A DNA stretch of 64,000 nucleotides from Streptomyces zaomyceticus (GCF_014656215.1 NZ_BNBZ01000008.1:124001-188000); one strand, 5' to 3'. Counted from the stretch's first letter, positions 51,055 to 60,611 are shown. Numbers and translations: made by a program. The notes: generated by a model not told the origin, from the letters alone.

Positions 51055-52791
51055 ATGAGCCGCACCAGCCGCACCGCCCTCCTGGCGGCCCTCGGCCTCA
51101 TCACGGCCACCGGCGCCACCGCCACCGTCTTCGGCACCGCCACCGCCGGCGCCGCCACCCCCGGCTGCAAGGTCGACTACCAGATCACCAACCAGTGGAG
51201 CACCGGCTTCGGCGCCAACGTGACGGTCACCAACACCGGTGACCCGGTGGCCGCCTGGACCGTCGAGTGGTCCTACGCCGGCAACCAGCAGGTCACCCAG
51301 GGCTGGAACGCCACCATCACCCAGTCCGGTGCCGCCGTCACCGCCAAGAACGTCTCGTACAACGGGTCCCTGGCCACCGGCGGTTCGACCTCCTTCGGCT
51401 TCAACGGCTCGTACAGCGGCACCAACGCCGTGCCGGCCACCTTCAAGCTCAACGGGGTCACCTGCAACGGCACCACCGAGCCGACGACTCCCCCGACCAC
51501 CCCGCCCACCACTCCCCCGACGACCCCGCCGCCGGCCGGCACCAAGGCCGACAACCCGTACGCCGGCGCCAAGGTGTACGTGAACCCCGAGTGGTCCGCG
51601 AAGGCCGCGGCCGAGCCGGGCGGCACCAAGATCTCCAACCAGCCCACCGGTGTGTGGCTGGACCGGATCGCCGCCATCAACGGCTCCGCCACCTCCATGG
51701 GCCTGCGCGCCCACCTCGACGAGGCCCTCAAGCAGAAGGGCAGCGGCGAGCTCGTCGTCCAGCTGGTCGTCTACAACCTGCCGGGCCGCGACTGTGCCGC
51801 CCTCGCCTCCAACGGCGAGCTCGGCCCGACCGAGATCAACCGCTACAAGACCGAGTACATCGACCCGATCGCCGCGATCCTCGCCGACTCGAAGTACGCG
51901 GGTCTGCGGATCGTCACCACGGTCGAGATCGACTCGCTGCCGAACCTGGTCACCAACGTCTCCGGGCGCCCGACCGCCACGGCCAACTGCGACGTCATGA
52001 AGGCCAACGGCAACTACATCACCGGCGTCGGCTACGCGCTCAAGAAGCTGGGCGCGGTCGGCAACGTCTACAACTACGTGGACGCCGGCCACCACGGCTG
52101 GCTGGGCTGGGACGACAACTTCGGCGCCTCCGCCGAACTGTTCAAGCAGGCCGCCACCGCCGAGGGCTCCACGGTCTCCAACGTCCACGGCTTCATCGTC
52201 AACACCGCCAACTACAGCGCGCTGAAGGAGGACCACTTCACCATCAACGACAGCGTGAACGGCGTCTCCGTACGCCAGTCGAAGTGGGTCGACTGGAACC
52301 GGTACACCGACGAGCTGTCCTACGCCCAGGCGATGCGCACCAAGCTGGTCTCGCTCGGTTTCGACAGCGGCCTCGGCATGCTGATCGACACCTCCCGCAA
52401 CGGCTGGGGCGGCACCGCCCGGCCCACCGCCGCGGGCGCGACGACCAATGTCGACACGTACGTCAACGGCGGCAAGTACGACCGGCGCATCCACCTCGGC
52501 AACTGGTGCAACCAGTCCGGCGCGGGTCTCGGCGAGCGGCCGCAGTCGGCGCCCGCCGCGGGCATCGACGCGTACGTCTGGATGAAGCCCCCGGGCGAGT
52601 CCGACGGCGCCAGCAAGGAGATCCCGAACAACGAGGGCAAGGGCTTCGACCGGATGTGCGACCCGACGTACACGGGCAACGCCCGTAACGGCAACAGCAT
52701 GTCGGGCTCGCTGCCGGACGCCCCGATCTCGGGCCAGTGGTTCTCGGCTCAGTTCCAGGAGCTCATGAAGAACGCCCACCCGGCGCTGTAA
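51055..52791 (+). CDS. Secreted GH6 cellobiohydrolase with N-terminal CBM2
   Basis: 578 residues. Signal peptide to about 34; CBM2 37-138; Thr/Pro linker 140-165 (TTPPTTPPTTPP); GH6 barrel 168-578. Key acids: D246 in NLPGRDCAALASNGE and proton donor D293 in VEIDSLPNLV. HHGWLGWDDN and DTSRNGWGG match the tunnel-forming exo-acting type from actinobacteria (about 410-residue catalytic domain with long loops). Releases cellobiose from non-reducing ends, complementing GH48. Confidence 0.93.
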   Translation: MSRTSRTALLAALGLITATGATATVFGTATAGAATPGCKVDYQITNQWSTGFGANVTVTNTGDPVAAWTVEWSYAGNQQVTQGWNATITQSGAAVTAKNVSYNGSLATGGSTSFGFNGSYSGTNAVPATFKLNGVTCNGTTEPTTPPTTPPTTPPTTPPPAGTKADNPYAGAKVYVNPEWSAKAAAEPGGTKISNQPTGVWLDRIAAINGSATSMGLRAHLDEALKQKGSGELVVQLVVYNLPGRDCAALASNGELGPTEINRYKTEYIDPIAAILADSKYAGLRIVTTVEIDSLPNLVTNVSGRPTATANCDVMKANGNYITGVGYALKKLGAVGNVYNYVDAGHHGWLGWDDNFGASAELFKQAATAEGSTVSNVHGFIVNTANYSALKEDHFTINDSVNGVSVRQSKWVDWNRYTDELSYAQAMRTKLVSLGFDSGLGMLIDTSRNGWGGTARPTAAGATTNVDTYVNGGKYDRRIHLGNWCNQSGAGLGERPQSAPAAGIDAYVWMKPPGESDGASKEIPNNEGKGFDRMCDPTYTGNARNGNSMSGSLPDAPISGQWFSAQFQELMKNAHPAL

Positions 52792-52805
52792 CACCCCGAC
52801 CGGCC

Positions 52806-52849
52806 CCCGCGGCCGGCCGGACCCCCCCCGGGTCCCGGCCGGCCGCGGG
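52806..52849. terminator. Bidirectional hairpin terminator
   Basis: A 15-bp perfect stem (52806-52820 with 52835-52849), extended by an ACC/GGT pairing across a bulge, lies between the convergent GH6 and cebR genes. Confidence 0.8.
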
Positions 52850-52876
52850 TTCGTTCGCGCTCCACGAGCGAGGGCC

Positions 52877-53899
52877 TCAGCACGACTCCCGCACGATCAG
52901 CTCCGTCGGCAGCACATGCCGGCGGGGCTCCTGCGGCGCCTCCGCGATCTCCTGGAGCAGCATCCGCGCCATGGTGCGGCCCATCTCCTCGATGGGCTGC
53001 CGCACGCTCGTCAGCGGGGGGTCCATCAGCCGTGCCACCGGCGAGTCGTCGACCCCGACGAGGGCCACGTCGTCGGGAACCCGGCGGCCCGCCTCCCGCA
53101 GGGCCGCACGCGCGCCGGCCGCCATCACGTCCGACGCGGCGAAGACGGCGTCCAGGTCGGGGCTGCGGTCGAGGAGCAGCCGCATGGCCCGGCGGCCACC
53201 CTCCTCGGTGAAGTCGCCGGCCGAGACCAGCGCCTCGTCGGGCGAGAGACCGGCCTCCGCCAGACCCGCGCGGTAGCCGCCGAGCCGGGCGCGTGCCACG
53301 TACATGTCGAGCGGCCCGGTGACGGTGGCGATCCTGCCGCGGCCGCGGCCCACGAGATGGGCGACGGCCGCCCGTCCGGCCCCGATGTTGTCGGAGTCGA
53401 CGTAGGGCACGGGTTCGGCCTCCGCGCGGCGGCCGTTCATGACGACGGGGAGGCCCAGTTCCCTGATCCGGTCGGGCAGCGGGTCGTCGCCGTGAACGGA
53501 GGCGAGCAGGACGCCGTCGACGCGCTGGGCCGCGAGGTACTGCTCGAAGCGCTGCCGCTCCTGCTCGCTGCGGACCAGGGTGAGCAGCAACTGCTTGTCG
53601 GCCTCGGCGAGTTCGGCGCTGACGCCGCGGATGAGGTCGAGGAAGTACGGCTCCGCGAAGAGTCGCGCCTCGGCCTCGGGGATGACGAGCGCGATGGCGT
53701 CCGTGCGGCTGCCCGCCAGGGCGCGGGCGGCCTGGTTGGGTACGTAGCCGAGTTCGGCGACGGCTCTGGCGACGGCCGTTCTGGTCTGCTCGCTCACCCG
53801 GGGGGAGCCGTTGATCACCCGGGAGACCGTGCCCCGGCCGACCCCGGCCCTGGCCGCGACCTGCTCCAGGGTGGGTCTGCCGCTCTGCCGTCCGCTCAC
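52877..53899 (-). CDS. cebR: CebR, LacI-family cellobiose-responsive repressor
   Basis: 340 residues from GTG 53899. HTH at about 7-55 (TLEQVAARAGVGRGTVSRVI; NGSPRVS), sensor domain thereafter (PYFLDLIRGVSAEL; PVPYVDSDNIGAGRAAV; LVGVDDSPVA). Position beside cebEFG-bglC and the TGGGAGCGCTCCCA boxes identifies it as the established cellulose/cellobiose utilisation repressor of Streptomyces, released by cellobiose or cellotriose. Its own upstream region carries a perfect box at 53968, indicating autoregulation. Confidence 0.95.
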   Translation of the reverse strand: MSGRQSGRPTLEQVAARAGVGRGTVSRVINGSPRVSEQTRTAVARAVAELGYVPNQAARALAGSRTDAIALVIPEAEARLFAEPYFLDLIRGVSAELAEADKQLLLTLVRSEQERQRFEQYLAAQRVDGVLLASVHGDDPLPDRIRELGLPVVMNGRRAEAEPVPYVDSDNIGAGRAAVAHLVGRGRGRIATVTGPLDMYVARARLGGYRAGLAEAGLSPDEALVSAGDFTEEGGRRAMRLLLDRSPDLDAVFAASDVMAAGARAALREAGRRVPDDVALVGVDDSPVARLMDPPLTSVRQPIEEMGRTMARMLLQEIAEAPQEPRRHVLPTELIVRESC

Positions 53900-53967
53900 A
53901 ACTCCCGAACTCCCCTCGTAGGACAACGCGCAGCTCACCACGGCCCTGCCGATGACGGAAGCACCAA

Positions 53968-53981
53968 TGGGAGCGCTCCCA
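53968..53981. promoter_or_regulatory. CebR box TGGGAGCGCTCCCA upstream of cebR
   Basis: Perfect 14-bp palindrome 69 bp before the cebR start, in the 369-bp cebR/cebE divergent region. The region holds no additional gene that I can see. Confidence 0.88.
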
Positions 53982-54069
53982 CCGTAGTCCAAGCCCCCGC
54001 CCCCGCGCCACGAGTGTGTTCAGGAGATGACGCGACCCACCCCCGCCCGGCCCCGCGAAACCCCCGGAA

Positions 54070-54141
54070 AACCTTCCGGTAACGAATCCGCGTTCATGTC
54101 TTGACACCCGCACCCGCCAGGCAGCAACCTTCCGGCAACGA
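54070..54141. repeat. 16-bp direct repeat flanking the cebE promoter
   Basis: AACCTTCCGGTAACGA (54070-54085) and AACCTTCCGGCAACGA (54126-54141) differ at one base and are spaced 56 bp start to start, on either side of the cebE -35 box. May be a second regulator's sites. Confidence 0.6.
54101..54130 (+). promoter_or_regulatory. cebE promoter TTGACA-18-CAACCT
   Basis: Perfect -35 TTGACA (54101-54106) and weak -10 CAACCT (54125-54130) place the start near 54137, just before the CebR box. Confidence 0.6.
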
Positions 54142-54143
54142 CG

Positions 54144-54157
54144 TGGGAGCGCTCCCA
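54144..54157. promoter_or_regulatory. CebR box TGGGAGCGCTCCCA upstream of cebE
   Basis: Perfect palindrome about +7 to +20 relative to the predicted cebE start and 112 bp before the ATG. It is the main operator for the cebEFG operon. Confidence 0.9.
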
Positions 54158-54268
54158 TCCGGGACGCACACAGCCTTGCATCGGGTCCTGGCGGGCCCCG
54201 CCGAGCCGCGATCAGCCGGCCGGACCTCTTGGCGCACAACGAGCACCACCTTGGACGAGGAGAGTGGA

Positions 54269-55621
54269 ATGCGCACTTCCAGCAGCAGACGCGGACGCCG
54301 TGCGGCGATCGCGGCGGTCGCCGTCGTCGTGACCGGCACGACCCTGCTCACCGGTTGCGGCAGCGACGACGACAACGGCGGCAAGGGCGGCGGGGGCGGC
54401 CAGAGCACCGAGAAGATCACGCTGCGGGTCGGGACCTTCGGTTCCTTCGGCTACGACGACAAGACCGGCGCCAAGCTCTACGCCGAGTACGAGCGGCTCC
54501 ACCCGAACATCAAGATCGAGGAGTCGAACGTCTCCGACGGTCAGAAGTACTGGGACACCCTCAAGCTGCGCCTCTCCCAGAACAGCGGCGTCGCCGACAT
54601 CCAGGCCGTCGAGGTCGGCTACATCGCCGAGGCGACCGGCCCGGCCATGGCGAACAAGTGGGTCGACCTGGGCAAGGAGGGCGGCGCGAACCTCGGCGAC
54701 TTCCTCGACTGGAAGGTCAAGCAGGCGACGACCGGCGACGGCAAGGTCATCGGCCTCGGCACCGACATCGGCCCGATGGCCGTCTGCTACAACAAGGACC
54801 TCTTCGCCAAGGCCAAGCTGCCCACCGAGCGCGACGCCGTCGCCAAGCTGTGGGCGGGCGACTGGGCCAAGTTCATCGAGACCGGGGAGAAGTACAAGGC
54901 GGCCGCCCCCGCGGGCACCTCCTTCCACGACTCGGCGAGCGGACTCTTCAACGCCGTCATCTCCAGCGACCCCGTGCAGTACGCCGACACCAGCGGCAAG
55001 CTCGACTGGGAGAACAGCCCCGGTGTGAAGAAGGCCTGGGAGACGGCCGTCAAGGCGGCCCAGGGCGGACTCACCGCCAAGCTCCGCCAGTTCGACGAGA
55101 AGGGCACCTGGAACGCGGCCTTCAAGAACTCGAAGTTCGCCACCGTCGCCTGCCCCAGCTGGATGACCGGCATCATCAAGGACCAGGCCGGGCCCGCCAA
55201 CCAGGGCAAGTGGGACATCGCCGCGCCGCCGGTCGCCGGCAACTGGGGCGGCGCCTTCCTCGCCGTGCCCAAGTCCGGCAAGCACACCAAGGAGGCCGCC
55301 GAACTGGCCGCCTGGCTGACCGCCCCGGAGCAGCACGCCAAGGTGTTCGCGGTCAACGGCAACATCCCCTCGTCGAAGGACACGCTGACCTCCTCGACGG
55401 TCCAGGACGCGAAGCTGCCGTACTTCGGCGACACCCCGGTCGGCAAGATCTTCTCCAGCGCGGCGGCCGGCATCACGCCCGCCTCCATCAGCCGCTACGA
55501 CGGCCAGGTGAAGACCTTCCTCACCGACAACGGGATCCTCGACATCGAGCAGCGCGGCACCGACCCGGCCAAGGCCTGGGAGAACGTCAAGAAGCTGGTC
55601 GACGACAAGATCGACCAGTAG
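54269..55621 (+). CDS. cebE: CebE, cellobiose/cellotriose-binding lipoprotein
   Basis: 450 residues; ATG 54269 with GAGGAG upstream. Arg-rich signal (SSSRRGRRAA) and lipobox LLTGC (C30), then a Gly/Asp linker (GGKGGGGGQ). Binding-protein family 1 fold. The operon position before two MalF/G-type permeases and bglC, plus the CebR box, identifies it. It captures cello-oligosaccharides released by the GH48/GH5/GH6 enzymes. Confidence 0.94.
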   Translation: MRTSSSRRGRRAAIAAVAVVVTGTTLLTGCGSDDDNGGKGGGGGQSTEKITLRVGTFGSFGYDDKTGAKLYAEYERLHPNIKIEESNVSDGQKYWDTLKLRLSQNSGVADIQAVEVGYIAEATGPAMANKWVDLGKEGGANLGDFLDWKVKQATTGDGKVIGLGTDIGPMAVCYNKDLFAKAKLPTERDAVAKLWAGDWAKFIETGEKYKAAAPAGTSFHDSASGLFNAVISSDPVQYADTSGKLDWENSPGVKKAWETAVKAAQGGLTAKLRQFDEKGTWNAAFKNSKFATVACPSWMTGIIKDQAGPANQGKWDIAAPPVAGNWGGAFLAVPKSGKHTKEAAELAAWLTAPEQHAKVFAVNGNIPSSKDTLTSSTVQDAKLPYFGDTPVGKIFSSAAAGITPASISRYDGQVKTFLTDNGILDIEQRGTDPAKAWENVKKLVDDKIDQ

Positions 55622-55631
55622 CGGGGGCGCC

Positions 55632-55665
55632 TGCCGGTCCGCCGCCCGCGGGCGGCGGACCGGCA
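55632..55665. repeat. 34-bp perfect palindrome between cebE and cebF
   Basis: Starts 10 bp after the cebE stop and can fold as a very GC-rich hairpin with up to 15-16 paired bases. Intercistronic hairpins of this kind stabilise upstream mRNA or attenuate, giving more binding protein than permease. It lies inside an operon, so complete termination is unlikely. Confidence 0.85.
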
Positions 55666-55707
55666 CCGTCCGCACCACCGCACGCATCGACCTGGAAGGA
55701 CGCCCCC

Positions 55708-56712
55708 GTGGCCACCTCCGTTCGGGCGAAGCCGGACGGCTCCCCGCCGCCCGCCGCACCGCCCTCCTCCCCCGGCCCGCGCGGCCACCGCGCCTCCTCC
55801 GGCGGCTGGCGCAGCACGCTCTACCGCTGGGACCTCAAGGCGATCCCGTACGTCTTCGTCGCCCCCTTCTTCCTCACCTTCGCCGCCTTCGGCCTCTTCC
55901 CGCTGATCTACACGGGCTGGCTCTCGCTCCACCGGGTCGAGCTCGGCGGCGACCCGACGTGGAAGGGCCTGGAGAACTACACGGACCTCGCGACCAGCGA
56001 GTTCTTCTGGAACGCGCTCTTCAACACCTTCACCATCGGTGTCATCGCGACCGTTCCCCAGCTGCTCATGGCCCTGGGCCTGGCGCATCTGCTCAACTAC
56101 AAACTCCGCGGCCGGGGCTTCTTCCGGGTCGCGATCCTCGCCCCGTACGCCACCTCGATCGCGGCGGCGACCCTGGTCTTCGCCCAGCTGTTCAACACCG
56201 ACTACGGCATGATCAACGGCCTCCTGGGCTGGATCGGCATCGACCCGGTGAACTGGGAGTCGTCCAAGTGGCCGGCGCAGATCGCGATCTCGGTGATCGT
56301 CACCTGGCGCTGGACCGGCTACAACGCGCTGATCTACCTGGCCGCCATGCAGGCCGTGCCGCAGGACCTGTACGAGGCGGCCTCGCTCGACGGCGCCTCG
56401 CGCTGGCGCCAGTTCGTCAGCGTCACGATCCCGTCCATCCGGCCGACCATCCTCTTCACGATCATCGTCTCCACCATCGGCGCCACCCAGCTGTTCGGTG
56501 AGCCGATGCTCTTCGGCGGCAGTGTCGGCATCAGCGGCGGCAGCGGCAACCAGTTCCAGACGCTGAGCCTGCTGATGTACGAGAAGGGCTGGGTGACCGG
56601 CGCGCTGGGCCAGGCCTCGGCCATCGCATGGGTCATGCTGCTGCTCCTGCTGCTCGTCGGCGGCGTCCAGGCCCTCGTCACCCGCCACAACCGCAAGAAG
56701 CTGGGGGGCTGA
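55708..56712 (+). CDS. cebF: CebF, cellobiose ABC importer permease
   Basis: 334 residues from GTG 55708 with GGAAGGA 8 bp upstream. A cytosolic Pro/Ser-rich N-terminus of about 45 residues precedes six membrane helices; coupling loop DLYEAASLDGASRWRQF. Channel partner of CebG. Confidence 0.94.
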   Translation: MATSVRAKPDGSPPPAAPPSSPGPRGHRASSGGWRSTLYRWDLKAIPYVFVAPFFLTFAAFGLFPLIYTGWLSLHRVELGGDPTWKGLENYTDLATSEFFWNALFNTFTIGVIATVPQLLMALGLAHLLNYKLRGRGFFRVAILAPYATSIAAATLVFAQLFNTDYGMINGLLGWIGIDPVNWESSKWPAQIAISVIVTWRWTGYNALIYLAAMQAVPQDLYEAASLDGASRWRQFVSVTIPSIRPTILFTIIVSTIGATQLFGEPMLFGGSVGISGGSGNQFQTLSLLMYEKGWVTGALGQASAIAWVMLLLLLLVGGVQALVTRHNRKKLGG

Positions 56713-56716
56713 CCCG

Positions 56717-57640
56717 ATGGCCCGCACACTCGACACGACGCCGATCGAGGAGAAGGCTCCGGCCGGCGGCCGCGCGCCGGCCCGTCCGGGGCGCCGCTTC
56801 CGGCAGACGGCCGGCCGCCAGCACCACGCGGGGCCGCTGACCTACGTCCTGCTGGCCGTGGCCGCGTTCGTCTCGCTCTTCCCGCTGTACTGGAACGTGG
56901 TCGCCGCCTCGCACACCGGCGAGCGGGTCGTGGAGGCCCCGGCGCCGCTGCTGCCCGGCAACCGCCTCCTGGACAACCTGAGCTTCGCCTGGAACCAGGT
57001 CGACATGGGCGAGGCGTTGATCAACACCACGATCGTGGCGAGCCTGGTGGCCCTGTCCACCGTGCTGTTCTCCACGCTCGCCGGCTTCGCCTTCGCCAAA
57101 CTGCCGTTCCGGGGCCGGGGCATGCTGCTCTCGCTCGTGGTCGCCACCATGACGATCCCGCCGCAGCTCAGCGTCATCCCGCTGTACCAGATCATCACCG
57201 ACCTCGGCTGGTTCGACCAGCTCCAGTCGGTCGTCCTGCCCTCGCTCGTCGCCGCCTTCGGCGTGTTCTTCATGCGCCAGTTCCTGGTGGAGGCCCTGCC
57301 GATGGAGCTGGTGGAGGCGGCCAGGATGGACGGCGCGCACAGCCTCCGGATCATCTGGCACGTGGTCTTCCCCATCGCCAGGCCCGCCATGGCCGTGCTC
57401 GGCATGCTGGTCTTCGTGCAGGCGTGGAACGACTTCTTCTGGCCGTTCATCGCCCTCACCCCGGACGGCAACCCCACCCTCCAGGTGGCGCTCGCCGGAC
57501 TCGGCGCGGGCAACCACAGCGTGGACCACGCCGTCGTGCTGACCGGCGCCCTCATCTCCACCGTGCCGCTGCTGCTCGTCTTCGCCTTCCTCGGCAAGCA
57601 CATCGTGGGCGGCATCACGGCCGGCGCCGTCAAGAGCTGA
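56717..57640 (+). CDS. cebG: CebG, cellobiose ABC importer permease
   Basis: 307 residues, six membrane helices; coupling loop [18 protein letters not shown] and ending [15 protein letters not shown]. Starts 4 bp after cebF. Works with CebE, CebF and, by the Streptomyces precedent, the MsiK ATPase encoded elsewhere. Confidence 0.94.
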   Translation: MARTLDTTPIEEKAPAGGRAPARPGRRFRQTAGRQHHAGPLTYVLLAVAAFVSLFPLYWNVVAASHTGERVVEAPAPLLPGNRLLDNLSFAWNQVDMGEALINTTIVASLVALSTVLFSTLAGFAFAKLPFRGRGMLLSLVVATMTIPPQLSVIPLYQIITDLGWFDQLQSVVLPSLVAAFGVFFMRQFLVEALPMELVEAARMDGAHSLRIIWHVVFPIARPAMAVLGMLVFVQAWNDFFWPFIALTPDGNPTLQVALAGLGAGNHSVDHAVVLTGALISTVPLLLVFAFLGKHIVGGITAGAVKS

Positions 57641-57696
57641 CGGCCCGCCCCTCTCCGTACCGCACATACCGCACGTACCTACCCCGTACCCCGCGT

Positions 57697-57710
57697 TGGG
57701 AGCGCTCTCC
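57697..57710. promoter_or_regulatory. Imperfect CebR box overlapping the bglC ribosome site
   Basis: TGGGAGCGCTCTCC differs at two positions from the consensus and ends one base before the bglC ATG, covering its Shine-Dalgarno GGAG. It could fine-tune bglC separately from cebEFG. Confidence 0.75.
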
Positions 57711-57711
57711 T

Positions 57712-59154
57712 ATGACCGCGTCCGAAACCCGGCCGCTCACCGCCACCCGCTCGTTCCCGTCCGACTTCCTCTGGGGCGCGGCCACGGCCGCGTACCAGAT
57801 CGAGGGAGCGGCGGCCGAGGACGGCCGTACCCCGTCCATCTGGGACACCTTCTCGCACACCCCCGGCAAGGTCTTCGAGGGCCACACAGGTGACGTGGCC
57901 GTGGACCACTACCACCGGTTCCGCGAAGACGTCGGGATCATGTCCGAACTCGGCCTGAACGCCTACCGGTTCTCCGTCTCCTGGTCCCGTGTGCAGCCCA
58001 CCGGTCGAGGGCCGGCCGTCCAGAAGGGCCTGGACTTCTACCGGTCGCTCGTCGACGAGCTGCTCGCCGCCGGCATCGAGCCGGCCCTCACCCTCTACCA
58101 CTGGGACCTGCCCCAGGAGCTGGAGGACGCGGGCGGCTGGCCCGAGCGGGCGACCGCCGAGCGTTTCGCCGAGTACGCGGGCATCGTCGCCGACGCCCTC
58201 GGCGACCGCGTGACCCGGTGGACCACGCTCAACGAACCGTGGTGCAGCGCCTTCCTGGGGTACGGCTCCGGGGTCCACGCCCCGGGCCGTACGGACCCGG
58301 TGGCCTCGCTGCGTGCCGCCCACCACCTCAACCTCGGGCACGGTCTCGCGGTCCAGGCCCTGCGCTCGTCACTGCCCGCGGACCGGCAGATCGCGGTCTC
58401 GCTCAATCTGCACGAGGTGCGTCCGCTGACCGGTTCCGCCGAGGACCTGGACGCGGCCCGCCGTATCGACGCCGTCGGCAACCGGATCTGGCTGGGTCCG
58501 ATGCTGGAGGGCGCCTACCCCGAGGACCTGATCCTCGACACGGCGCACGTCACCGACTGGTCCTTCGTCAAGGACGGTGACGCGGCGACCGCGCGGCAGC
58601 CGCTGGACCTGCTCGCGATCAACTACTACACCCCGACCCTCGTCTCGCAGGTCCCGGAAGGGGCGGAGAAGCCGCAGGACGACGGGCACGGCAACAGCGA
58701 CCACTCGCCGTGGCCCGGCTCGGACGCGGTCGCCTTCCACCGGGCGCCGGGCGAGCGGACCGCGATGGGCTGGCCGGTCGACGCGAGCGCGCTGTACGAC
58801 CTGCTGACCCGGGTGGCGGCCGCGTACCCCGAACTCCCGCTGGTCATCAGCGAGAACGGGGCGGCGTACGAGGACGTGGTCTCGCCGGACGGTTCGGTGC
58901 ACGACCCGGAGCGCGCGGCCTATGTGCACGCGCATCTGGAGGCGGTGCACCGTGCCATCTCGGACGGTGTGGACGTCCGCGGCTACTTCCTCTGGTCGCT
59001 GCTGGACAACTTCGAGTGGGCGTACGGCTACGCGAAGCGCTTCGGCGCGGTGCGGGTGGACTACGACACCCTGGAGCGGACCCCGAAGTCCAGCGCCCGC
59101 TGGTACGCGCGGGTGGCGCGGTCGGGTGAGCTGCTCGCCCCCGACGGCGACTGA
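57712..59154 (+). CDS. bglC: BglC, GH1 beta-glucosidase
   Basis: 480 residues, cytoplasmic. GH1 signature [19 protein letters not shown] near the N-terminus, acid/base E175 (TLNEPWCS), nucleophile E381 ([10 protein letters not shown]), and [17 protein letters not shown] near the end. Hydrolyses imported cellobiose to glucose and thereby also removes the CebR inducer. Ends the ceb cluster with a terminator. Confidence 0.95.
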   Translation: MTASETRPLTATRSFPSDFLWGAATAAYQIEGAAAEDGRTPSIWDTFSHTPGKVFEGHTGDVAVDHYHRFREDVGIMSELGLNAYRFSVSWSRVQPTGRGPAVQKGLDFYRSLVDELLAAGIEPALTLYHWDLPQELEDAGGWPERATAERFAEYAGIVADALGDRVTRWTTLNEPWCSAFLGYGSGVHAPGRTDPVASLRAAHHLNLGHGLAVQALRSSLPADRQIAVSLNLHEVRPLTGSAEDLDAARRIDAVGNRIWLGPMLEGAYPEDLILDTAHVTDWSFVKDGDAATARQPLDLLAINYYTPTLVSQVPEGAEKPQDDGHGNSDHSPWPGSDAVAFHRAPGERTAMGWPVDASALYDLLTRVAAAYPELPLVISENGAAYEDVVSPDGSVHDPERAAYVHAHLEAVHRAISDGVDVRGYFLWSLLDNFEWAYGYAKRFGAVRVDYDTLERTPKSSARWYARVARSGELLAPDGD

Positions 59155-59170
59155 TCCCGGGTGGACGCGG

Positions 59171-59204
59171 GGAAGGCCGTGCCGGTGATCCGGCACGGCC
59201 TTCC
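59171..59204. terminator. Hairpin terminator after bglC
   Basis: 15-bp perfect stem with TGAT loop (arms 59171-59185 and 59190-59204), between convergent genes. Confidence 0.85.
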
Positions 59205-59233
59205 GTCGTGAGTCTCGGGACGGTGGGCGACGG

Positions 59234-59704
59234 TCAGATGTCGATCACGCGGTAGCCGATGACGTAGACGCCGCCGGAGCCCTCGACCGAGCGCCACTGG
59301 GTCTCGGCGCCGACCTCGCTGCCGGTGACGAGCGTGGCGCCGAGCTTGTCGTCGCCGCTGGTCGAGTCGTAGTCCCAGAGGGTCAGGGTGCGGGCCTGCT
59401 GCTTGCCGAGGATGAGGGCCGCGTTGCCGTTGCCGTCGGCCATCGACCGGACGTAACCGGTGCCCATGGTCTGGTACTTGACGCCGTTTCCGGGCCAGAC
59501 CTTGACGGCGTTGCCGTTGGCGTCGGTGATCTTGAGGTACGCCTCGTCGTGGTCGCCCTCGCTGTTCTTCTGGCAGTGCAGCTCGACGAGCTCGATCCGC
59601 ACGTAGTCGATCGGTTCGGCCTGGGCGGTGCCGGCGAAGGCGGCGACGCTGCCGAGCGCGAGCAGGGCGGTGGCGGCCGTTCGGGCGATTCGGTTCTTGC
59701 GCAT
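59234..59704 (-). CDS. Small secreted protein of unknown function
   Basis: 156 residues from ATG 59704 (GGGGGGA upstream). Sec signal to about residue 29 (ATALLALGSVAAFAGTAQA). The mature part is about 125 residues, rich in Asp, Gly and beta-strand-like segments (YVRIELVELHCQ; EAYLKITDANGNAVKVWPGN; GVYVIGYRVIDI) with a single cysteine. No recognised catalytic motif. It looks like a beta-sandwich or C2-like fold, which is a guess. Confidence 0.7.
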   Translation of the reverse strand: MRKNRIARTAATALLALGSVAAFAGTAQAEPIDYVRIELVELHCQKNSEGDHDEAYLKITDANGNAVKVWPGNGVKYQTMGTGYVRSMADGNGNAALILGKQQARTLTLWDYDSTSGDDKLGATLVTGSEVGAETQWRSVEGSGGVYVIGYRVIDI

Positions 59705-59870
59705 GTGGTCCCCCCACACATCGGGTCACTCAGGTGACGGTGATGCCGGCCCGCCCCGGTTCGGCGGGGCCGGTGTGCCGTTCCCCTCGGCACGACACCT
59801 ACTGTGCCCGCCGGGCCCGCCCGGTTCTACGCGCGTTCCGCTGGACGGAACAGCGCCGCCCGGAAGCCGG

Positions 59871-60611
59871 TCAGGGCACGAGCGCGGGCGTCGCCGGGGC
59901 CGTTCTCCGTGGTCCGCCCCGGGCGAGCGCGCGGCTGATGGCGGCTCCCGCCTCGGCTACGCCCCGGGCGAGGGTGTCGAGCGGCCGGCCGGCCGGGACC
60001 AGGGCGGCGAGCGCGGCGACCGTGCGCCCGTCCGGGGTGCGGACGGGCAGGGCGGCGCAGCACACCCCGTCCATCACGTCCTCCCGGTCGAGGACGGCGC
60101 CGCCGCGGAGCGGCCCCCGCAGGGCCTTTCCGGCGGCGGTGTGGAGGTGGAAGGCGACGCCGTCCCTCACGGGGAGGAGTGGTTCGAGGTCCCCGGGGAC
60201 GGAGCCGACGGTGATCGCCATGTCCTCGCGCAGCACGGTGAGGACCACGCTCGCGCCGGTGGCGGCCCTGAGTCGCTGGAGCGGCAGCCGGGCGGCGGGC
60301 CGCAGTCCCGGGTGCGGCTCCCAGGCCTGGCCGATGCGGTACAGCTGCGGGCCGACCCGGTAGCGGTTGCCCTTCCGTTCGACGGCGCCGAGCGTGACCA
60401 GCTGGTCGAGCAGCCGGTGGACGCTGCCCTTGGGCACCCCGCAGACGAGCGCCAGTTCTGTCACGCCGGCCTCTTCACCGCTCCGGCGCAGGGCGTCGAG
60501 CAGTGCGAACGCCCCTTCGAGCACGCTCCGGCCGCGCACCGGGCCGGGCGTGCCGTCCTGCTCCCGCCGGAGCCCGGCTCTGTGCGGTTCACGTACCTCG
60601 TTGGTGTCCAT
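59871..60611 (-). CDS. IclR-family transcriptional regulator
   Basis: 246 residues from ATG 60611 (GGGGGA upstream); an ATG 69 bp further up is possible. Winged HTH at about 30-85 (AGVTELALVCGVPKGSVHRL). The effector domain contains EDMAITVGSVPGDLEPLLPV, HLHTAAGKALRG and DGVCCAALPVRTPDG. Monocistronic as far as visible. The target is unclear; no sugar-acid genes adjoin it here. Confidence 0.88.
   Translation of the reverse strand: MDTNEVREPHRAGLRREQDGTPGPVRGRSVLEGAFALLDALRRSGEEAGVTELALVCGVPKGSVHRLLDQLVTLGAVERKGNRYRVGPQLYRIGQAWEPHPGLRPAARLPLQRLRAATGASVVLTVLREDMAITVGSVPGDLEPLLPVRDGVAFHLHTAAGKALRGPLRGGAVLDREDVMDGVCCAALPVRTPDGRTVAALAALVPAGRPLDTLARGVAEAGAAISRALARGGPRRTAPATPALVP

Noticed and set aside
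59035..59042. AAGCGCTT inside bglC
   Set aside because: Encodes the conserved AKRFG segment of GH1; coding constraint explains it and no promoter is nearby.
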